The translations under genes were made by a program, and so were the position numbers. Shown here piece after piece: positions 1-7,689 of a stretch of DNA of 64,000 bases. Position 1 is the first letter of the stretch. Each line of letters starts with the position of its first letter. The notes under the pieces are model-generated. The model was given only the letters and a program-made list of their open reading frames with translations. It was not told the origin of the DNA and searched no databases. Origin of the DNA: Helicobacter canadensis MIT 98-5491 (GTDB taxonomy: Bacteria; Campylobacterota; Campylobacteria; Campylobacterales; Helicobacteraceae); contig NZ_CM000776.2 of the NCBI RefSeq assembly GCF_000162575.1, positions 624,950 through 688,949 of the forward strand, given 5' to 3'.

Positions 1-26
1 AATTGGAAAAACCTTTGAAATAGTGT

Positions 27-32
27 TATAAT
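27..32 (+). promoter_or_regulatory. Vegetative -10 box (TATAAT)
   Basis: A perfect TATAAT lies 30 bases upstream of the start of the YciI-like gene, in the context TGTTATAAT. Helicobacter vegetative promoters depend mainly on the -10 box, so no clear -35 is expected. A purine-rich AAAAAGG element follows before the ATG. Confidence 0.55.
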
Positions 33-61
33 GAAAAACAAAAAGACAAAAAAGGAAAACA

Positions 62-358
62 ATGAAAAATTTATTTATAATTCTTGTAACTTACACAAAA
101 GAGTTAGCGGAGATCGAAAAAATTCTTGCCTCTCATAGAGAATATCTTAAAACCGGTTATGCAAGTGGGAATCTTTTAGCAAGTGGTCCTCAAAATCCTC
201 GCAAAGGTGGAATCATTGTTGGGCAATTTGACAATAAAGAAGCGGCGATTAATTTTACAAAACAAGATCCTTTTTATTTACAGAATGTTGCAAAATATGA
301 AATTTTAGAGTTTGAACCTGTTTTGCACCAAGACTTCTTAAAGGATTTTTTGGTTTAG
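62..358 (+). CDS. YciI family protein
   Basis: A 98-residue protein with the YCII fold signature: an early TYTKEL segment, a His-Arg pair (SHREYL) near residue 26, a central SGPQNPRKGG loop and a DPF motif near residue 71. YciI-like proteins are small dimeric alpha-beta barrel proteins; the conserved His/Asp pair suggests an enzymatic role, but no reaction is established for most members. The start has an AAAAAGG ribosome site upstream. Its 3' end overlaps the convergent lipoprotein gene by 4 bases. Family assignment is firm; the function is unknown. Confidence 0.75.
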   Translation: MKNLFIILVTYTKELAEIEKILASHREYLKTGYASGNLLASGPQNPRKGGIIVGQFDNKEAAINFTKQDPFYLQNVAKYEILEFEPVLHQDFLKDFLV

Positions 359-654
359 CGGACTGGAGATTGTTTTTGATTAAGCAGGGTTTGTTCATAT
401 AAATCTCTATCAAAATAATACCACTCTAGCTCAGAAGGTATTGAAGTGTCTGCAATATTTTGCTTCGAGGAATTTTGAAGGGAATTAGAGAGAGAATTTT
501 TGCTAATTCCATCGATTTTTCCTCCATTTAAAAAGTAGTAAGTTACCCCTGCACCAAGTCCAGCACCGACTAAAAAAGCATCGGTTTTGGGAGAAATGCA
601 ACCATTTAGCAAAAATCCTACTCCAAGCATTATAACAACAAGAAATTTTTTCAT
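355..654 (-). CDS. Small predicted lipoprotein
   Basis: A 99-residue protein read from the ATG at 654. An upstream in-frame start would add 17 residues without signal-peptide character, so I chose the internal Met. It begins MKKFLVV, has a hydrophobic core and then LLNGC, a lipobox with the lipidated Cys at residue 19. A glycine-rich hydrophobic stretch (VGAGLGAG) follows, then a polar C-terminus. It is probably anchored in the inner or outer membrane. It is divergent from tatB and I recognise no domain. Confidence 0.65.
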   Translation of the reverse strand: MKKFLVVIMLGVGFLLNGCISPKTDAFLVGAGLGAGVTYYFLNGGKIDGISKNSLSNSLQNSSKQNIADTSIPSELEWYYFDRDLYEQTLLNQKQSPVR

Positions 655-774
655 TATCGATTCCCCATACAAATGAACTTTAATAATTTTAAAGACTCTA
701 AGCACACTTTATTCCAAAATTAGATAAAATTTATCCTTACAAAAAATAAAAAGCAAAAAGGCAGAAAATTATCA

Positions 775-1218
775 ATGTTTGGAATGGGATTTTTTGAAAT
801 TTTAGTAATTGCAGCAGTGGCAATTATTTTTTTAGGTCCTGAGAAATTGCCTAAAGCCTTGGTTGATGTTGCAAAGTTTATTAAAGCGGTTAAGAAAACA
901 ATGGATGATGCCAAAGAAAGCTTAGATAGAGAAGTCAATCTAAATAAAATTAAAGAAGAAGCTTTAGCATATAAAAATAGTCTCACACAAGGAGTGGAGA
1001 ACTTCACAAAAGAAATGGATTTAAAAGAGCTTTCTTCTTTGGATTTTGAGGAAGAACAAAAGCCGCAAACTTCAGAAACAAAAGAATCGCCCCTTGCTCC
1101 AAATGTTAATACTCTGCCAACTTCTAATTTTAAAGAGGGGATTAAGCCTTCACAAACAAAGCAGACTTTAAGCTTTAAAGAAGATGTGAAGAGCGAAGAG
1201 AAAGTTATTAATGGTTAA
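775..1218 (+). CDS. tatB: Sec-independent protein translocase subunit TatB
   Basis: A 147-residue protein with the TatA/B architecture: a short N-terminal membrane helix (residues about 5-21), the FLGPEKLP hinge (about 20-27) and a long charged amphipathic helix, then a variable acidic and proline-containing tail. The Glu in the membrane helix (FFEILV) and the GPEKLP hinge favour TatB over TatA. In the Tat pathway TatB works with TatC as the receptor for folded twin-arginine substrates at the inner membrane. tatC begins 26 bases downstream. A TAAAAT at 725-730 may be its -10 box. Confidence 0.9.
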   Translation: MFGMGFFEILVIAAVAIIFLGPEKLPKALVDVAKFIKAVKKTMDDAKESLDREVNLNKIKEEALAYKNSLTQGVENFTKEMDLKELSSLDFEEEQKPQTSETKESPLAPNVNTLPTSNFKEGIKPSQTKQTLSFKEDVKSEEKVING

Positions 1219-1244
1219 TTAGTTAAGAAGAAAGTGAGATTATA

Positions 1245-1979
1245 ATGTTTGAAGATTTAAAGCCACATATTCAAGATTTACGCAAGTGTTTAATCGTAAT
1301 TACCTTAGCACTTTTGACAACTTTTTTAATTTCTTTTTATTTTTGGGAGATTATTTTAGATTGGATGGTGGCTCCTTTGAGTGCCGCTTTGCCTAAGGGG
1401 CGTGAAAGTGTTATTTTTACTCAAGTTGGAGAGGCATTTTTTACAGCTATTAAGGTTGCTTTTTTTAGTGGGTTTATTTTTGCTTTACCTGTTATATTTT
1501 GGCAGATTTGGGCATTTGTAGCACCAGGTCTTTATGACAATGAAAAAAAGCTTGTTGTTCCCTTTGTGATTTTTGGAACCTTTTTCTTTTTGTGTGGTTG
1601 TGCGTTTGCATATTATGTAGCTTTTCCAATTGGTTTTCATTATTTGATTAATTTTGGTAGCCAACTTTTTACTGCACTTCCAAGTATTGGGGATTATGTT
1701 GGATTTTTTGCAAAATTAATGGTGGGATTTGGAATTTCCTTTGAATTCCCTGTGATTACATTTTTTTTGGCAAAAATTGGACTAGTTACGGATAAGACTT
1801 TAAAAGATTATTTTAAATATGCCATTATTTTTATTTTTATTTTGGCAGCTATTCTTACTCCTCCAGATATTCTTTCTCAATTTTTAATGGCAATTCCTTT
1901 AGTTTTTCTTTATGGATTATCTATTGTTATTGCCAAATTAGTTAATCCTTATAAAAATGAGCAAGATGAGAATGAATGA
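1245..1979 (+). CDS. tatC: Sec-independent protein translocase subunit TatC
   Basis: A 244-residue multispanning inner-membrane protein. The cytoplasmic N-terminus (FEDLKPHIQDLRKC) is the TatC signature, followed by about six hydrophobic segments and the conserved FWQIWAFVAPGLY loop near residues 85-97. TatC binds the twin-arginine signal peptide and forms the core receptor with TatB, encoded just upstream. The 3' end overlaps the queA start by 8 bases, suggesting translational coupling within a tatB-tatC-queA-rsmG operon. Confidence 0.95.
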   Translation: MFEDLKPHIQDLRKCLIVITLALLTTFLISFYFWEIILDWMVAPLSAALPKGRESVIFTQVGEAFFTAIKVAFFSGFIFALPVIFWQIWAFVAPGLYDNEKKLVVPFVIFGTFFFLCGCAFAYYVAFPIGFHYLINFGSQLFTALPSIGDYVGFFAKLMVGFGISFEFPVITFFLAKIGLVTDKTLKDYFKYAIIFIFILAAILTPPDILSQFLMAIPLVFLYGLSIVIAKLVNPYKNEQDENE

Positions 1980-3012
1980 ATTATTGTTGGAGAGTTATGA
2001 TTATGATCTCCCTAAAGAACTCATTGCTTTAAATCCAATAATGCCTCAAGAAAATGCCAGACTTTTAGTCTATGATAGAAAAGATCACTCTATCACACAT
2101 ACGACCTTTAGAGATTTTGCGAAGTTTTTACCAAAAGAAACTCTACTTGTTTTTAATGATACTAAAGTGATTCCAGCTAGAATCTATGGTAAAAAATTAC
2201 AAAAAGAGGCTTTGGGTGGTGGAAAAATAGAAGCTTTATTTCATAAAGAAATAATGGAAAATTTATATTTAATGCAATTAAAAGGGCGATTAAAAATAGG
2301 AAATATTGTTGAGTTTGTTGGGGTTTTTGCAAAAATTCTTAAAGATTGCGGAATGGGGTTTAAGGAAGTCTCATTTTTTAGAGATGAAAAATGTTTGCTT
2401 CCCCTAAGTCGCCAAGAATTTTTTGACTTTTTAGAGCAGTTTGGGCATATTCCCTTGCCGCCTTATATTAAGCGTGAGGATAATCAAGAAGATAGGGTGA
2501 ATTATAATTCTGTTTTTGCTAAGAATGTTGGAGCTATTGCTGCTCCAACGGCTTCCTTGCATTTTAATCAAGAGGCTTTTAAAGCATTGCAAAGAGATTT
2601 TGAAAGTGCTTTTGTGACTTTACATGTTGGCGCAGGAACTTTTATTGGAGTGAGCACAGAGAATATTTTGGAGCATAAAATGCACCAAGAAACTTTCGTG
2701 ATACCTAAAGAGAGTGTAGAGAAAATCAAAAAAGTCTCACATATTACTGCTATTGGGACGACTGCAACAAGGGTAGTGGAGTATTTTGCTCGCACCAAAC
2801 AAACACAGGGAGAATGTGATTTGTTTTTGCATCCGCAAAATAAGCCAATTATTACAAATGCTTTGCTGACAAATTTTCACTTACCTAAAACAACTTTATT
2901 AATGCTTGTTGCTTCATTTGTGGGATTGGAGGAAACAAAGAGAATTTATAAACAAGCCATTGAAGAAAAATACCGCTTTTATTCCTATGGTGATGGAATG
3001 TTGGTGCTATGA
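1972..3012 (+). CDS. queA: tRNA preQ1(34) S-adenosylmethionine ribosyltransferase-isomerase QueA
   Basis: A 346-residue QueA. It transfers and isomerises the ribosyl moiety of SAM onto 7-aminomethyl-7-deazaguanine at tRNA position 34, giving epoxyqueuosine. Signatures include YDLPKELIA at the start, LLVYDR, FNDTKVIPAR, GHIPLPPYI, APTASLHF, LHVGAGTF and LLTNFHLPKTTLLMLV. Two further in-frame ATGs lie upstream inside tatC (1957, 1966); I chose 1972 because MNELLLESYDYDLP begins where homologues do. It overlaps tatC, and rsmG follows with an ATGA overlap. Confidence 0.95.
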   Translation: MNELLLESYDYDLPKELIALNPIMPQENARLLVYDRKDHSITHTTFRDFAKFLPKETLLVFNDTKVIPARIYGKKLQKEALGGGKIEALFHKEIMENLYLMQLKGRLKIGNIVEFVGVFAKILKDCGMGFKEVSFFRDEKCLLPLSRQEFFDFLEQFGHIPLPPYIKREDNQEDRVNYNSVFAKNVGAIAAPTASLHFNQEAFKALQRDFESAFVTLHVGAGTFIGVSTENILEHKMHQETFVIPKESVEKIKKVSHITAIGTTATRVVEYFARTKQTQGECDLFLHPQNKPIITNALLTNFHLPKTTLLMLVASFVGLEETKRIYKQAIEEKYRFYSYGDGMLVL

Positions 3013-3581
3013 GTTTTATTTTAACAACACAAGCCAATCAGGCTTTAGAAACTTATGCAAAATTGCTTTTAGAATGGAATGGGATTCATAGCTTAAGTGG
3101 GGCTAGGGATTTGCAGAGTGTTTATAAAAATATTCAAGATTCTTTATATCCTTTAGAGTTTTTAGGCGAAGTTTTAAGGAATAAAACGAAGCTTTTTGAT
3201 GTGGGAAGTGGAAATGGATTTCCAGCAGTTGCTTTAGGAATTGCACTTGGAATCGAAGTTGTGCTATGTGAGCCTAATGCAAAAAAAGCTGCTTTTTTGC
3301 AGAATCTTAAATCGCAATTGGGATTAAAAAATTTTATGATCTTACGCCAGAGAGTGGAGGAAGTTAAGCTAGATAAAAAGCCAGATTTAATTACTTCAAG
3401 AGCGACTTTTAGCGTGGAAGATTTTTTAAAAAAGACAAAATCAATTATTGGGAGAGAGAGCTTAATTTTACTTTATAAGGGTTCTTTGGTGGAAAATGAG
3501 ATTCCGCAAGGATTGGAATATGAGCGTTTCCAAAAAGATTTTAGGAATTATCTAGTGATAAAAGGGGAGGCAATATGTTGA
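3009..3581 (+). CDS. rsmG: 16S rRNA (guanine527-N7)-methyltransferase RsmG
   Basis: A 190-residue SAM-dependent methyltransferase of the GidB/RsmG family, which methylates N7 of G527 in the decoding region of 16S rRNA. Motif I is VGSGNGFPAVALGI (about residues 67-80), preceded by the WNGIHSLSGAR segment typical of RsmG and followed by the acidic CEPN. The ITSRATFS segment corresponds to the RsmG active region. It starts inside the queA stop (ATGA) and its 3' end overlaps the next gene by 7 bases. It is slightly shorter than the E. coli protein, as usual in Campylobacterota. Confidence 0.93.
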   Translation: MSFILTTQANQALETYAKLLLEWNGIHSLSGARDLQSVYKNIQDSLYPLEFLGEVLRNKTKLFDVGSGNGFPAVALGIALGIEVVLCEPNAKKAAFLQNLKSQLGLKNFMILRQRVEEVKLDKKPDLITSRATFSVEDFLKKTKSIIGRESLILLYKGSLVENEIPQGLEYERFQKDFRNYLVIKGEAIC

Positions 3582-3793
3582 AGTTTTTATTAATTATTTT
3601 ATTGATAGTTGGCGTTTATTTTTTTGTTCGAAAAATTGGTTCTAAAAGCACACAAGAAACTCACTCAAAAAAAACTAATCACGAAGAGATTATGCTAGAG
3701 TGCAAAAAATGTGGCACTTATATTTCTTCTAAAGAGGCAATCATTAGTAATGGCGAGTATTATTGTTCTAAAGAATGTTTAGAGAGGTCTTAA
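3575..3793 (+). CDS. Small membrane-anchored zinc-ribbon-like protein (PP0621-type)
   Basis: A 72-residue protein with one N-terminal membrane helix (LLIILLIVGVYFFV) and a C-terminal pair of Cys pairs: LECKKCGTYI and EYYCSKECLE. The CxxC...CxxxC pattern suggests a treble-clef or ribbon zinc site, as in the PP0621/MYND-like small proteins. Its function is unknown. It overlaps rsmG by 7 bases and touches the next gene, so it is probably part of the same transcript. Confidence 0.7.
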   Translation: MLKFLLIILLIVGVYFFVRKIGSKSTQETHSKKTNHEEIMLECKKCGTYISSKEAIISNGEYYCSKECLERS

Positions 3794-4162
3794 ATGCTGA
3801 TTTTAAATCATAAGCTTGTTAATCCTTTAAAAATTGTTTGTGTGGATTCAATAGAAGCGGTTAAAAAGACTTTGCCTAATGAATTTTTAGTGATTAATGG
3901 GAATTTAGAGTTGGCAAAATTTTGTTATGAAAATGCAGTAGAATATGCCAGTGTGGTTAAGAATCTTACGGAAGTGTTATTGCTTGTGAATCTTGGAGTA
4001 AAATTTTTAATTTGTGAAAATTTGGAGAATGCAAGAGAGATTCAAAAATTAGCTGAAAATTATTTGTTTGATTCAAAGGTTTTGTTGTGTATTTCATTAG
4101 ACTATGAAATTGAGCACGCTGCTAAAGCGGGGATTGATGGGGTAATTTTTTGGAAAATTTAG
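3794..4162 (+). CDS. Conserved hypothetical protein, cytoplasmic
   Basis: A 122-residue protein with no membrane helix, signal or recognised motif. Short alternating beta and alpha segments (LKIVCVD, FLVINGN, FLICEN, VLLCISLDYE, DGVIFW) suggest a compact alpha/beta fold, possibly half of a TIM-like barrel, but this is only a pattern reading. The ATG follows the previous stop directly. Its 3' end overlaps the TTG start of the Crp/Fnr-type gene by 13 bases, so it sits in the middle of the run from rsmG to the regulator. Confidence 0.6.
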   Translation: MLILNHKLVNPLKIVCVDSIEAVKKTLPNEFLVINGNLELAKFCYENAVEYASVVKNLTEVLLLVNLGVKFLICENLENAREIQKLAENYLFDSKVLLCISLDYEIEHAAKAGIDGVIFWKI

Positions 4163-4800
4163 GGGAGTTTGAACCATTTTGTGAGTTGGATTTAGAATCA
4201 CAAGAAGCTTTAAGCAAGATTGCTATCTTAAAAAATTATAAAAAGAAAGAAATTATTTTTTATGAAGAAGATGAAGTTAGAGAAATTTATTTTTTAATTA
4301 AAGGTAGCGTGAAAATCTATAAAGTGGATAGATTTGATAATGAAGTATTTTTTGGGATTTCTACAAAGGGTTTATTGAATGATTATGATGATACAAAAGA
4401 TCTAGTGTCTTTTATGAATGTGGAGTGTATGGAAGATTCTTTAGTAGCTTGTTTTGATATAGAAGGATTGCGAGTAGTTTTTGATTCTCATCCTCAGATT
4501 CTAAAAATGTTTTTTAAAGAGGCGTTAAAAAGGATTAAAGTTTTTGAAAATGTGGTTTTGAAAGAATTGATTTTTGATAGCACAGCTAAAGTAGCTTATT
4601 CATTGTATTATGATTTAGAGGAATTTAACACGCATAAAAAACAAGAAAATGCAGCATTTTTGAATATTCAGCCCGAGACACTTTCAAGGATTTTAAAAAA
4701 AATGCATCGCGATAATGTGATAGAAACCAATCAAGCAGGAAAAATAGAAATTTTAGATCAACATAAACTCCAAATGATTTTTAAACAGGATACAAGATGA
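4150..4800 (+). CDS. Crp/Fnr-family transcriptional regulator
   Basis: A 216-residue protein: an N-terminal cyclic-nucleotide-binding-like beta roll (about residues 20-115, with IIFYEEDEVREIYFLIKG and the C-helix leading to VFENVVL) and a C-terminal winged helix (about 140-205, with AAFLNIQPETLSRILKKMHR as recognition region). The N-terminal Cys set of an Fnr iron-sulfur cluster is not evident, so a different signal or a partner protein is likely. The start is a TTG inside the preceding gene; the true start could differ slightly. It overlaps the PilJ-type sensor gene by ATGA, and this pairing suggests that the two act together. Confidence 0.8.
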   Translation: MENLGEFEPFCELDLESQEALSKIAILKNYKKKEIIFYEEDEVREIYFLIKGSVKIYKVDRFDNEVFFGISTKGLLNDYDDTKDLVSFMNVECMEDSLVACFDIEGLRVVFDSHPQILKMFFKEALKRIKVFENVVLKELIFDSTAKVAYSLYYDLEEFNTHKKQENAAFLNIQPETLSRILKKMHRDNVIETNQAGKIEILDQHKLQMIFKQDTR

Positions 4801-6164
4801 CAAAAATTGTTACGCGTCTTATTGTTATTGGTATTATCACAACAATTTGTGTAGGGATTATGATAGGTTCTGTTATTTTGATTAATCAAAGAAGTTTGCA
4901 AGATGGATATTTGATTAATATTGCGGGCAAACAAAGAATGCTTACCCAAAAAATTACTAAAGAAGTTTTTATGATTAATTCTCAAAATAAGCAGGGATTT
5001 GATGAATTAAATCAGTCTATTAAGGAATTTGAGAGTAATCTTGATATTTTACAATATGGCAGTCAGGAAAAAAATATTCACGCATCGACTAATTTAACAA
5101 TTATTAAGCAGCTTAATTCCATTGAAAGTCAATGGCTGGTTTTTAAAAAAGAAGTGGAGGATTTTCAAAAAAAAGCACTTAATATCTATACCGATAGAAA
5201 TTTCCTAGAGGATAATAATTTAGCGATTCTAAGGCTTTCAGATCATATTGTTCAAGCTATGGTGAAAGCAAAAATGCCACAAAATGTGATTGATGAAGCC
5301 GCCAAACAAAGGATGCTTATTCAGAGAATGGCTTATTTACTGATTCATTACACTAATCAATGGGATAGTATTTCTTATCGCGAATTAAAGGAAGTGTGTG
5401 AATTATATGATTCTGTGATTTCAAATTTTTATTACAATAAGAATTATCAAAAATATCCAAATATTTATAAGGCTATTAAAGCAAATTATGAATTTTGGAG
5501 TGTTTATTATCAGCATCTCCAAAGTGCTATGGTTACACAAGAGGAAATGGTGGGAAACTTAAAAAATATTGCTGTGCAGAATACGGATTTGCTAAAGCAA
5601 ATTAATTGGATGGTGAATTATTATTCAGATATTTCAACCCATTCGCGTTCTTATTTAGAGAAATTTCAATATGTAGCAGCTTTTATTATGGTGCTTTTGG
5701 CATTGTATTCAATGAGAAATTTATTCAATATTCACATTCATCTTAAAAAATTTGTCAAAAAAACCCAAATGTTAGCCCAAGGTGATTTTAAAGGGAATCT
5801 AGCAGAAGCTATCAAACTAGAGGGAGAAAGCGAGTTATCTCTTGCTTCAAAGAATCTTTCAAAATTTCTAAATAAATTTCATATGGCAAAAGAAACTTCA
5901 AATCGTGCTAAAGAATTGAGTGATGATATTAGTCGAGAGATTTTAGAAATTAGCGAAGAAATAAGAGAAAAATTGGAAATGGCGCAAATTAGCCAAAATA
6001 AAAGAAAAAGCATAGAAAATGCAATTAATTTAGGTGAAGATATAGCGATTCAATCGAGCGAACAACTTATTGTTGTTGCAAGATTATTAGAAAAGCTCCA
6101 CGCAATTTTGCAAGACATTGAGCAATCTTGCAAAGAAAAGGAAAACAATAAAATATTAAAGTGA
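4797..6164 (+). CDS. PilJ/NarX-like membrane sensor protein
   Basis: A 455-residue protein with an N-terminal membrane helix (residues about 8-28), a long periplasmic domain, a second helix (about 288-305), a HAMP-like linker and a C-terminal coiled coil. The periplasmic domain carries two copies of the GKQRMLTQK-type motif (INIAGKQRMLTQKI near residue 40; AAKQRMLIQRMAY near 165), the signature of the type IV pili chemotaxis N-terminal (PilJ) domain also seen in nitrate/nitrite sensors. There is no kinase or methyl-accepting signalling domain, so output may be through the adjacent Crp/Fnr regulator. That link is inference. Confidence 0.7.
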   Translation: MTKIVTRLIVIGIITTICVGIMIGSVILINQRSLQDGYLINIAGKQRMLTQKITKEVFMINSQNKQGFDELNQSIKEFESNLDILQYGSQEKNIHASTNLTIIKQLNSIESQWLVFKKEVEDFQKKALNIYTDRNFLEDNNLAILRLSDHIVQAMVKAKMPQNVIDEAAKQRMLIQRMAYLLIHYTNQWDSISYRELKEVCELYDSVISNFYYNKNYQKYPNIYKAIKANYEFWSVYYQHLQSAMVTQEEMVGNLKNIAVQNTDLLKQINWMVNYYSDISTHSRSYLEKFQYVAAFIMVLLALYSMRNLFNIHIHLKKFVKKTQMLAQGDFKGNLAEAIKLEGESELSLASKNLSKFLNKFHMAKETSNRAKELSDDISREILEISEEIREKLEMAQISQNKRKSIENAINLGEDIAIQSSEQLIVVARLLEKLHAILQDIEQSCKEKENNKILK

Positions 6165-6175
6165 AGTGAGATAAT

Positions 6176-6556
6176 CTACATTCCCTTTTTGGCTTCTTCA
6201 AGTCTTTGTTGTTCAGAAATATTTTGTGCAAGATTATCCCAGCGTAGTTTAGCACCCCCTAGAAGATGAAAGTGTAAATAAGGAATCTCTTGTCCTCCAT
6301 CGATTCCAACATTGCTAATAATGCGGTAACCATTTTTATCTAAACCTAGAGTTTTAGCGCATTCTTGAATAAATTCTGTCATTCCTGCCATTTCTTTGGG
6401 GCTTACTTGTTGGAAGTCTTTAGCAAATTTTTTGGGGATAATTAAAACATGAATGGGGGCTTTTGGAGCAATATCGTGGAAAGCAAGAAAATCTTCATTT
6501 TCTAAAACTTTATTGCAAGGTGCTTCACCTTTGATAATTTTTTCAAAAATAGTCAT
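6176..6556 (-). CDS. HIT-family (HinT-like) nucleotide hydrolase with altered HIT motif
   Basis: A 126-residue histidine-triad protein, cytoplasmic, of the family that cleaves purine nucleoside phosphoramidates. It opens TIFEKIIKGEAPCNKV and contains FHDIAPKAPIHVLIIPKK and SNVGIDGGQE, all typical of HinT. The motif reads Y93-L-H95-F-H97-LL: the first His of the triad is Tyr, while the nucleophilic middle His and the third His are kept. I start at the ATG at 6556; a TTG two codons upstream is less likely. It is convergent to the sensor gene and divergent from pheS. Confidence 0.88.
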   Translation of the reverse strand: MTIFEKIIKGEAPCNKVLENEDFLAFHDIAPKAPIHVLIIPKKFAKDFQQVSPKEMAGMTEFIQECAKTLGLDKNGYRIISNVGIDGGQEIPYLHFHLLGGAKLRWDNLAQNISEQQRLEEAKKGM

Positions 6557-6693
6557 TTGCAATCCTTTATTAAGAAGTCTTTTTAGAATTTTACCTTAAT
6601 TTTATGCAGTATTTTTTAAAAAATTAAGAAAAGTAAATCATTTTTTTATTACAATTGCTAAAAATAATCGACTTAGGAAACAGGAAGGAACTA

Positions 6694-7689
6694 TTGGAAG
6701 AGATATTTTCTAAAATTAATCAAGCTAAGAATACCACAGAACTAGAAGAGATTCGTATTTCGGTGATGGGAAAAAAGGGGAGTTTGACTGCGAAATTTGC
6801 GGCATTAAAAAATTGTGATGAAGCCCAAAAAAAGACTTTGGCAAAAGAGTTAAATTTGCTAAAAATGGAATTTGAAAAAGCATTGGCTAATAAAAAAGAA
6901 GAATTAAGTTTTAAAGAATTGCAAGAAAAATTACAAGCGCAAAAAATTGATGTTTCTTTGTTTAGCTCTTGTAGTTTTAAAGGTTCAAATCATCCAATTA
7001 TGTTAATGTTGGATAGAATTGTAGAGTATTTTTTAAGTATGAATTTTATGATTAAAACAGGACCTTTGGTGGAAGATGATTTTCATAATTTTGAAGCTCT
7101 AAATCTTCCTAAATATCATCCTGCAAGGGATATGCAAGACACTTTTTATTTTAAGGATGGAAAGTTATTAAGGACGCACACTTCGCCGGTGCAGATTCGA
7201 ACAATGGAATCCCAAAAGCCTCCTATTCGTATGATTTGCCCTGGAAATGTTTTTCGATGTGATTATGATTTGACACATACGCCAATGTTTCATCAAGTGG
7301 AGGGCTTGGTTGTTGAGAATGGTAAGGATTCGGTGAGCTTTGCTAATTTGAAGTTTATTTTGGAAGATTTTTTGAAATATATGTTTGGGGATGTAAAAGT
7401 GCGATTTAGATCAAGCTATTTTCCTTTTACCGAACCTAGTGCAGAAGTGGATATGAGTTGTATTTTTTGCAAAGGAGAGGGTTGTCGTGTTTGCTCTCAC
7501 ACAGGTTGGTTAGAAGTGCTTGGTTGTGGATGCGTGAGTGAAAATGTATTTAAGGCAGTTGGATATGAAAATGTTAGTGGTTATGCTTTTGGATTAGGGG
7601 TTGAGAGGTTTGCAATGTTGGCTTATAGTGTGCCAGATTTGCGTGCATTTTTTGAAAGTGATTTGAGGATTTTGGAGCAGTTTCAATGA
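6694..7689 (+). CDS. pheS: Phenylalanine--tRNA ligase alpha subunit
   Basis: A 331-residue catalytic subunit of the alpha2-beta2 synthetase. An N-terminal coiled coil (residues about 1-80, with [14 protein letters not shown]) is followed by class II motifs: motif 2 around [12 protein letters not shown] and [12 protein letters not shown], and motif 3 at [14 protein letters not shown] Cys-rich insert ([17 protein letters not shown]) lies in the catalytic domain. The only reasonable starts are TTG codons. I prefer 6694, which follows AAGGAAC at good spacing and gives the expected N-terminus; the TTG at 6655 would add 13 residues. It overlaps pheT by ATGA. Confidence 0.94.
   Translation: MEEIFSKINQAKNTTELEEIRISVMGKKGSLTAKFAALKNCDEAQKKTLAKELNLLKMEFEKALANKKEELSFKELQEKLQAQKIDVSLFSSCSFKGSNHPIMLMLDRIVEYFLSMNFMIKTGPLVEDDFHNFEALNLPKYHPARDMQDTFYFKDGKLLRTHTSPVQIRTMESQKPPIRMICPGNVFRCDYDLTHTPMFHQVEGLVVENGKDSVSFANLKFILEDFLKYMFGDVKVRFRSSYFPFTEPSAEVDMSCIFCKGEGCRVCSHTGWLEVLGCGCVSENVFKAVGYENVSGYAFGLGVERFAMLAYSVPDLRAFFESDLRILEQFQ

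Noticed and set aside
3575-3793. Toxin-antitoxin reading of the small Cys-pair protein
   Set aside because: No partner of the right size or sequence; it sits in a housekeeping operon and has a membrane anchor.
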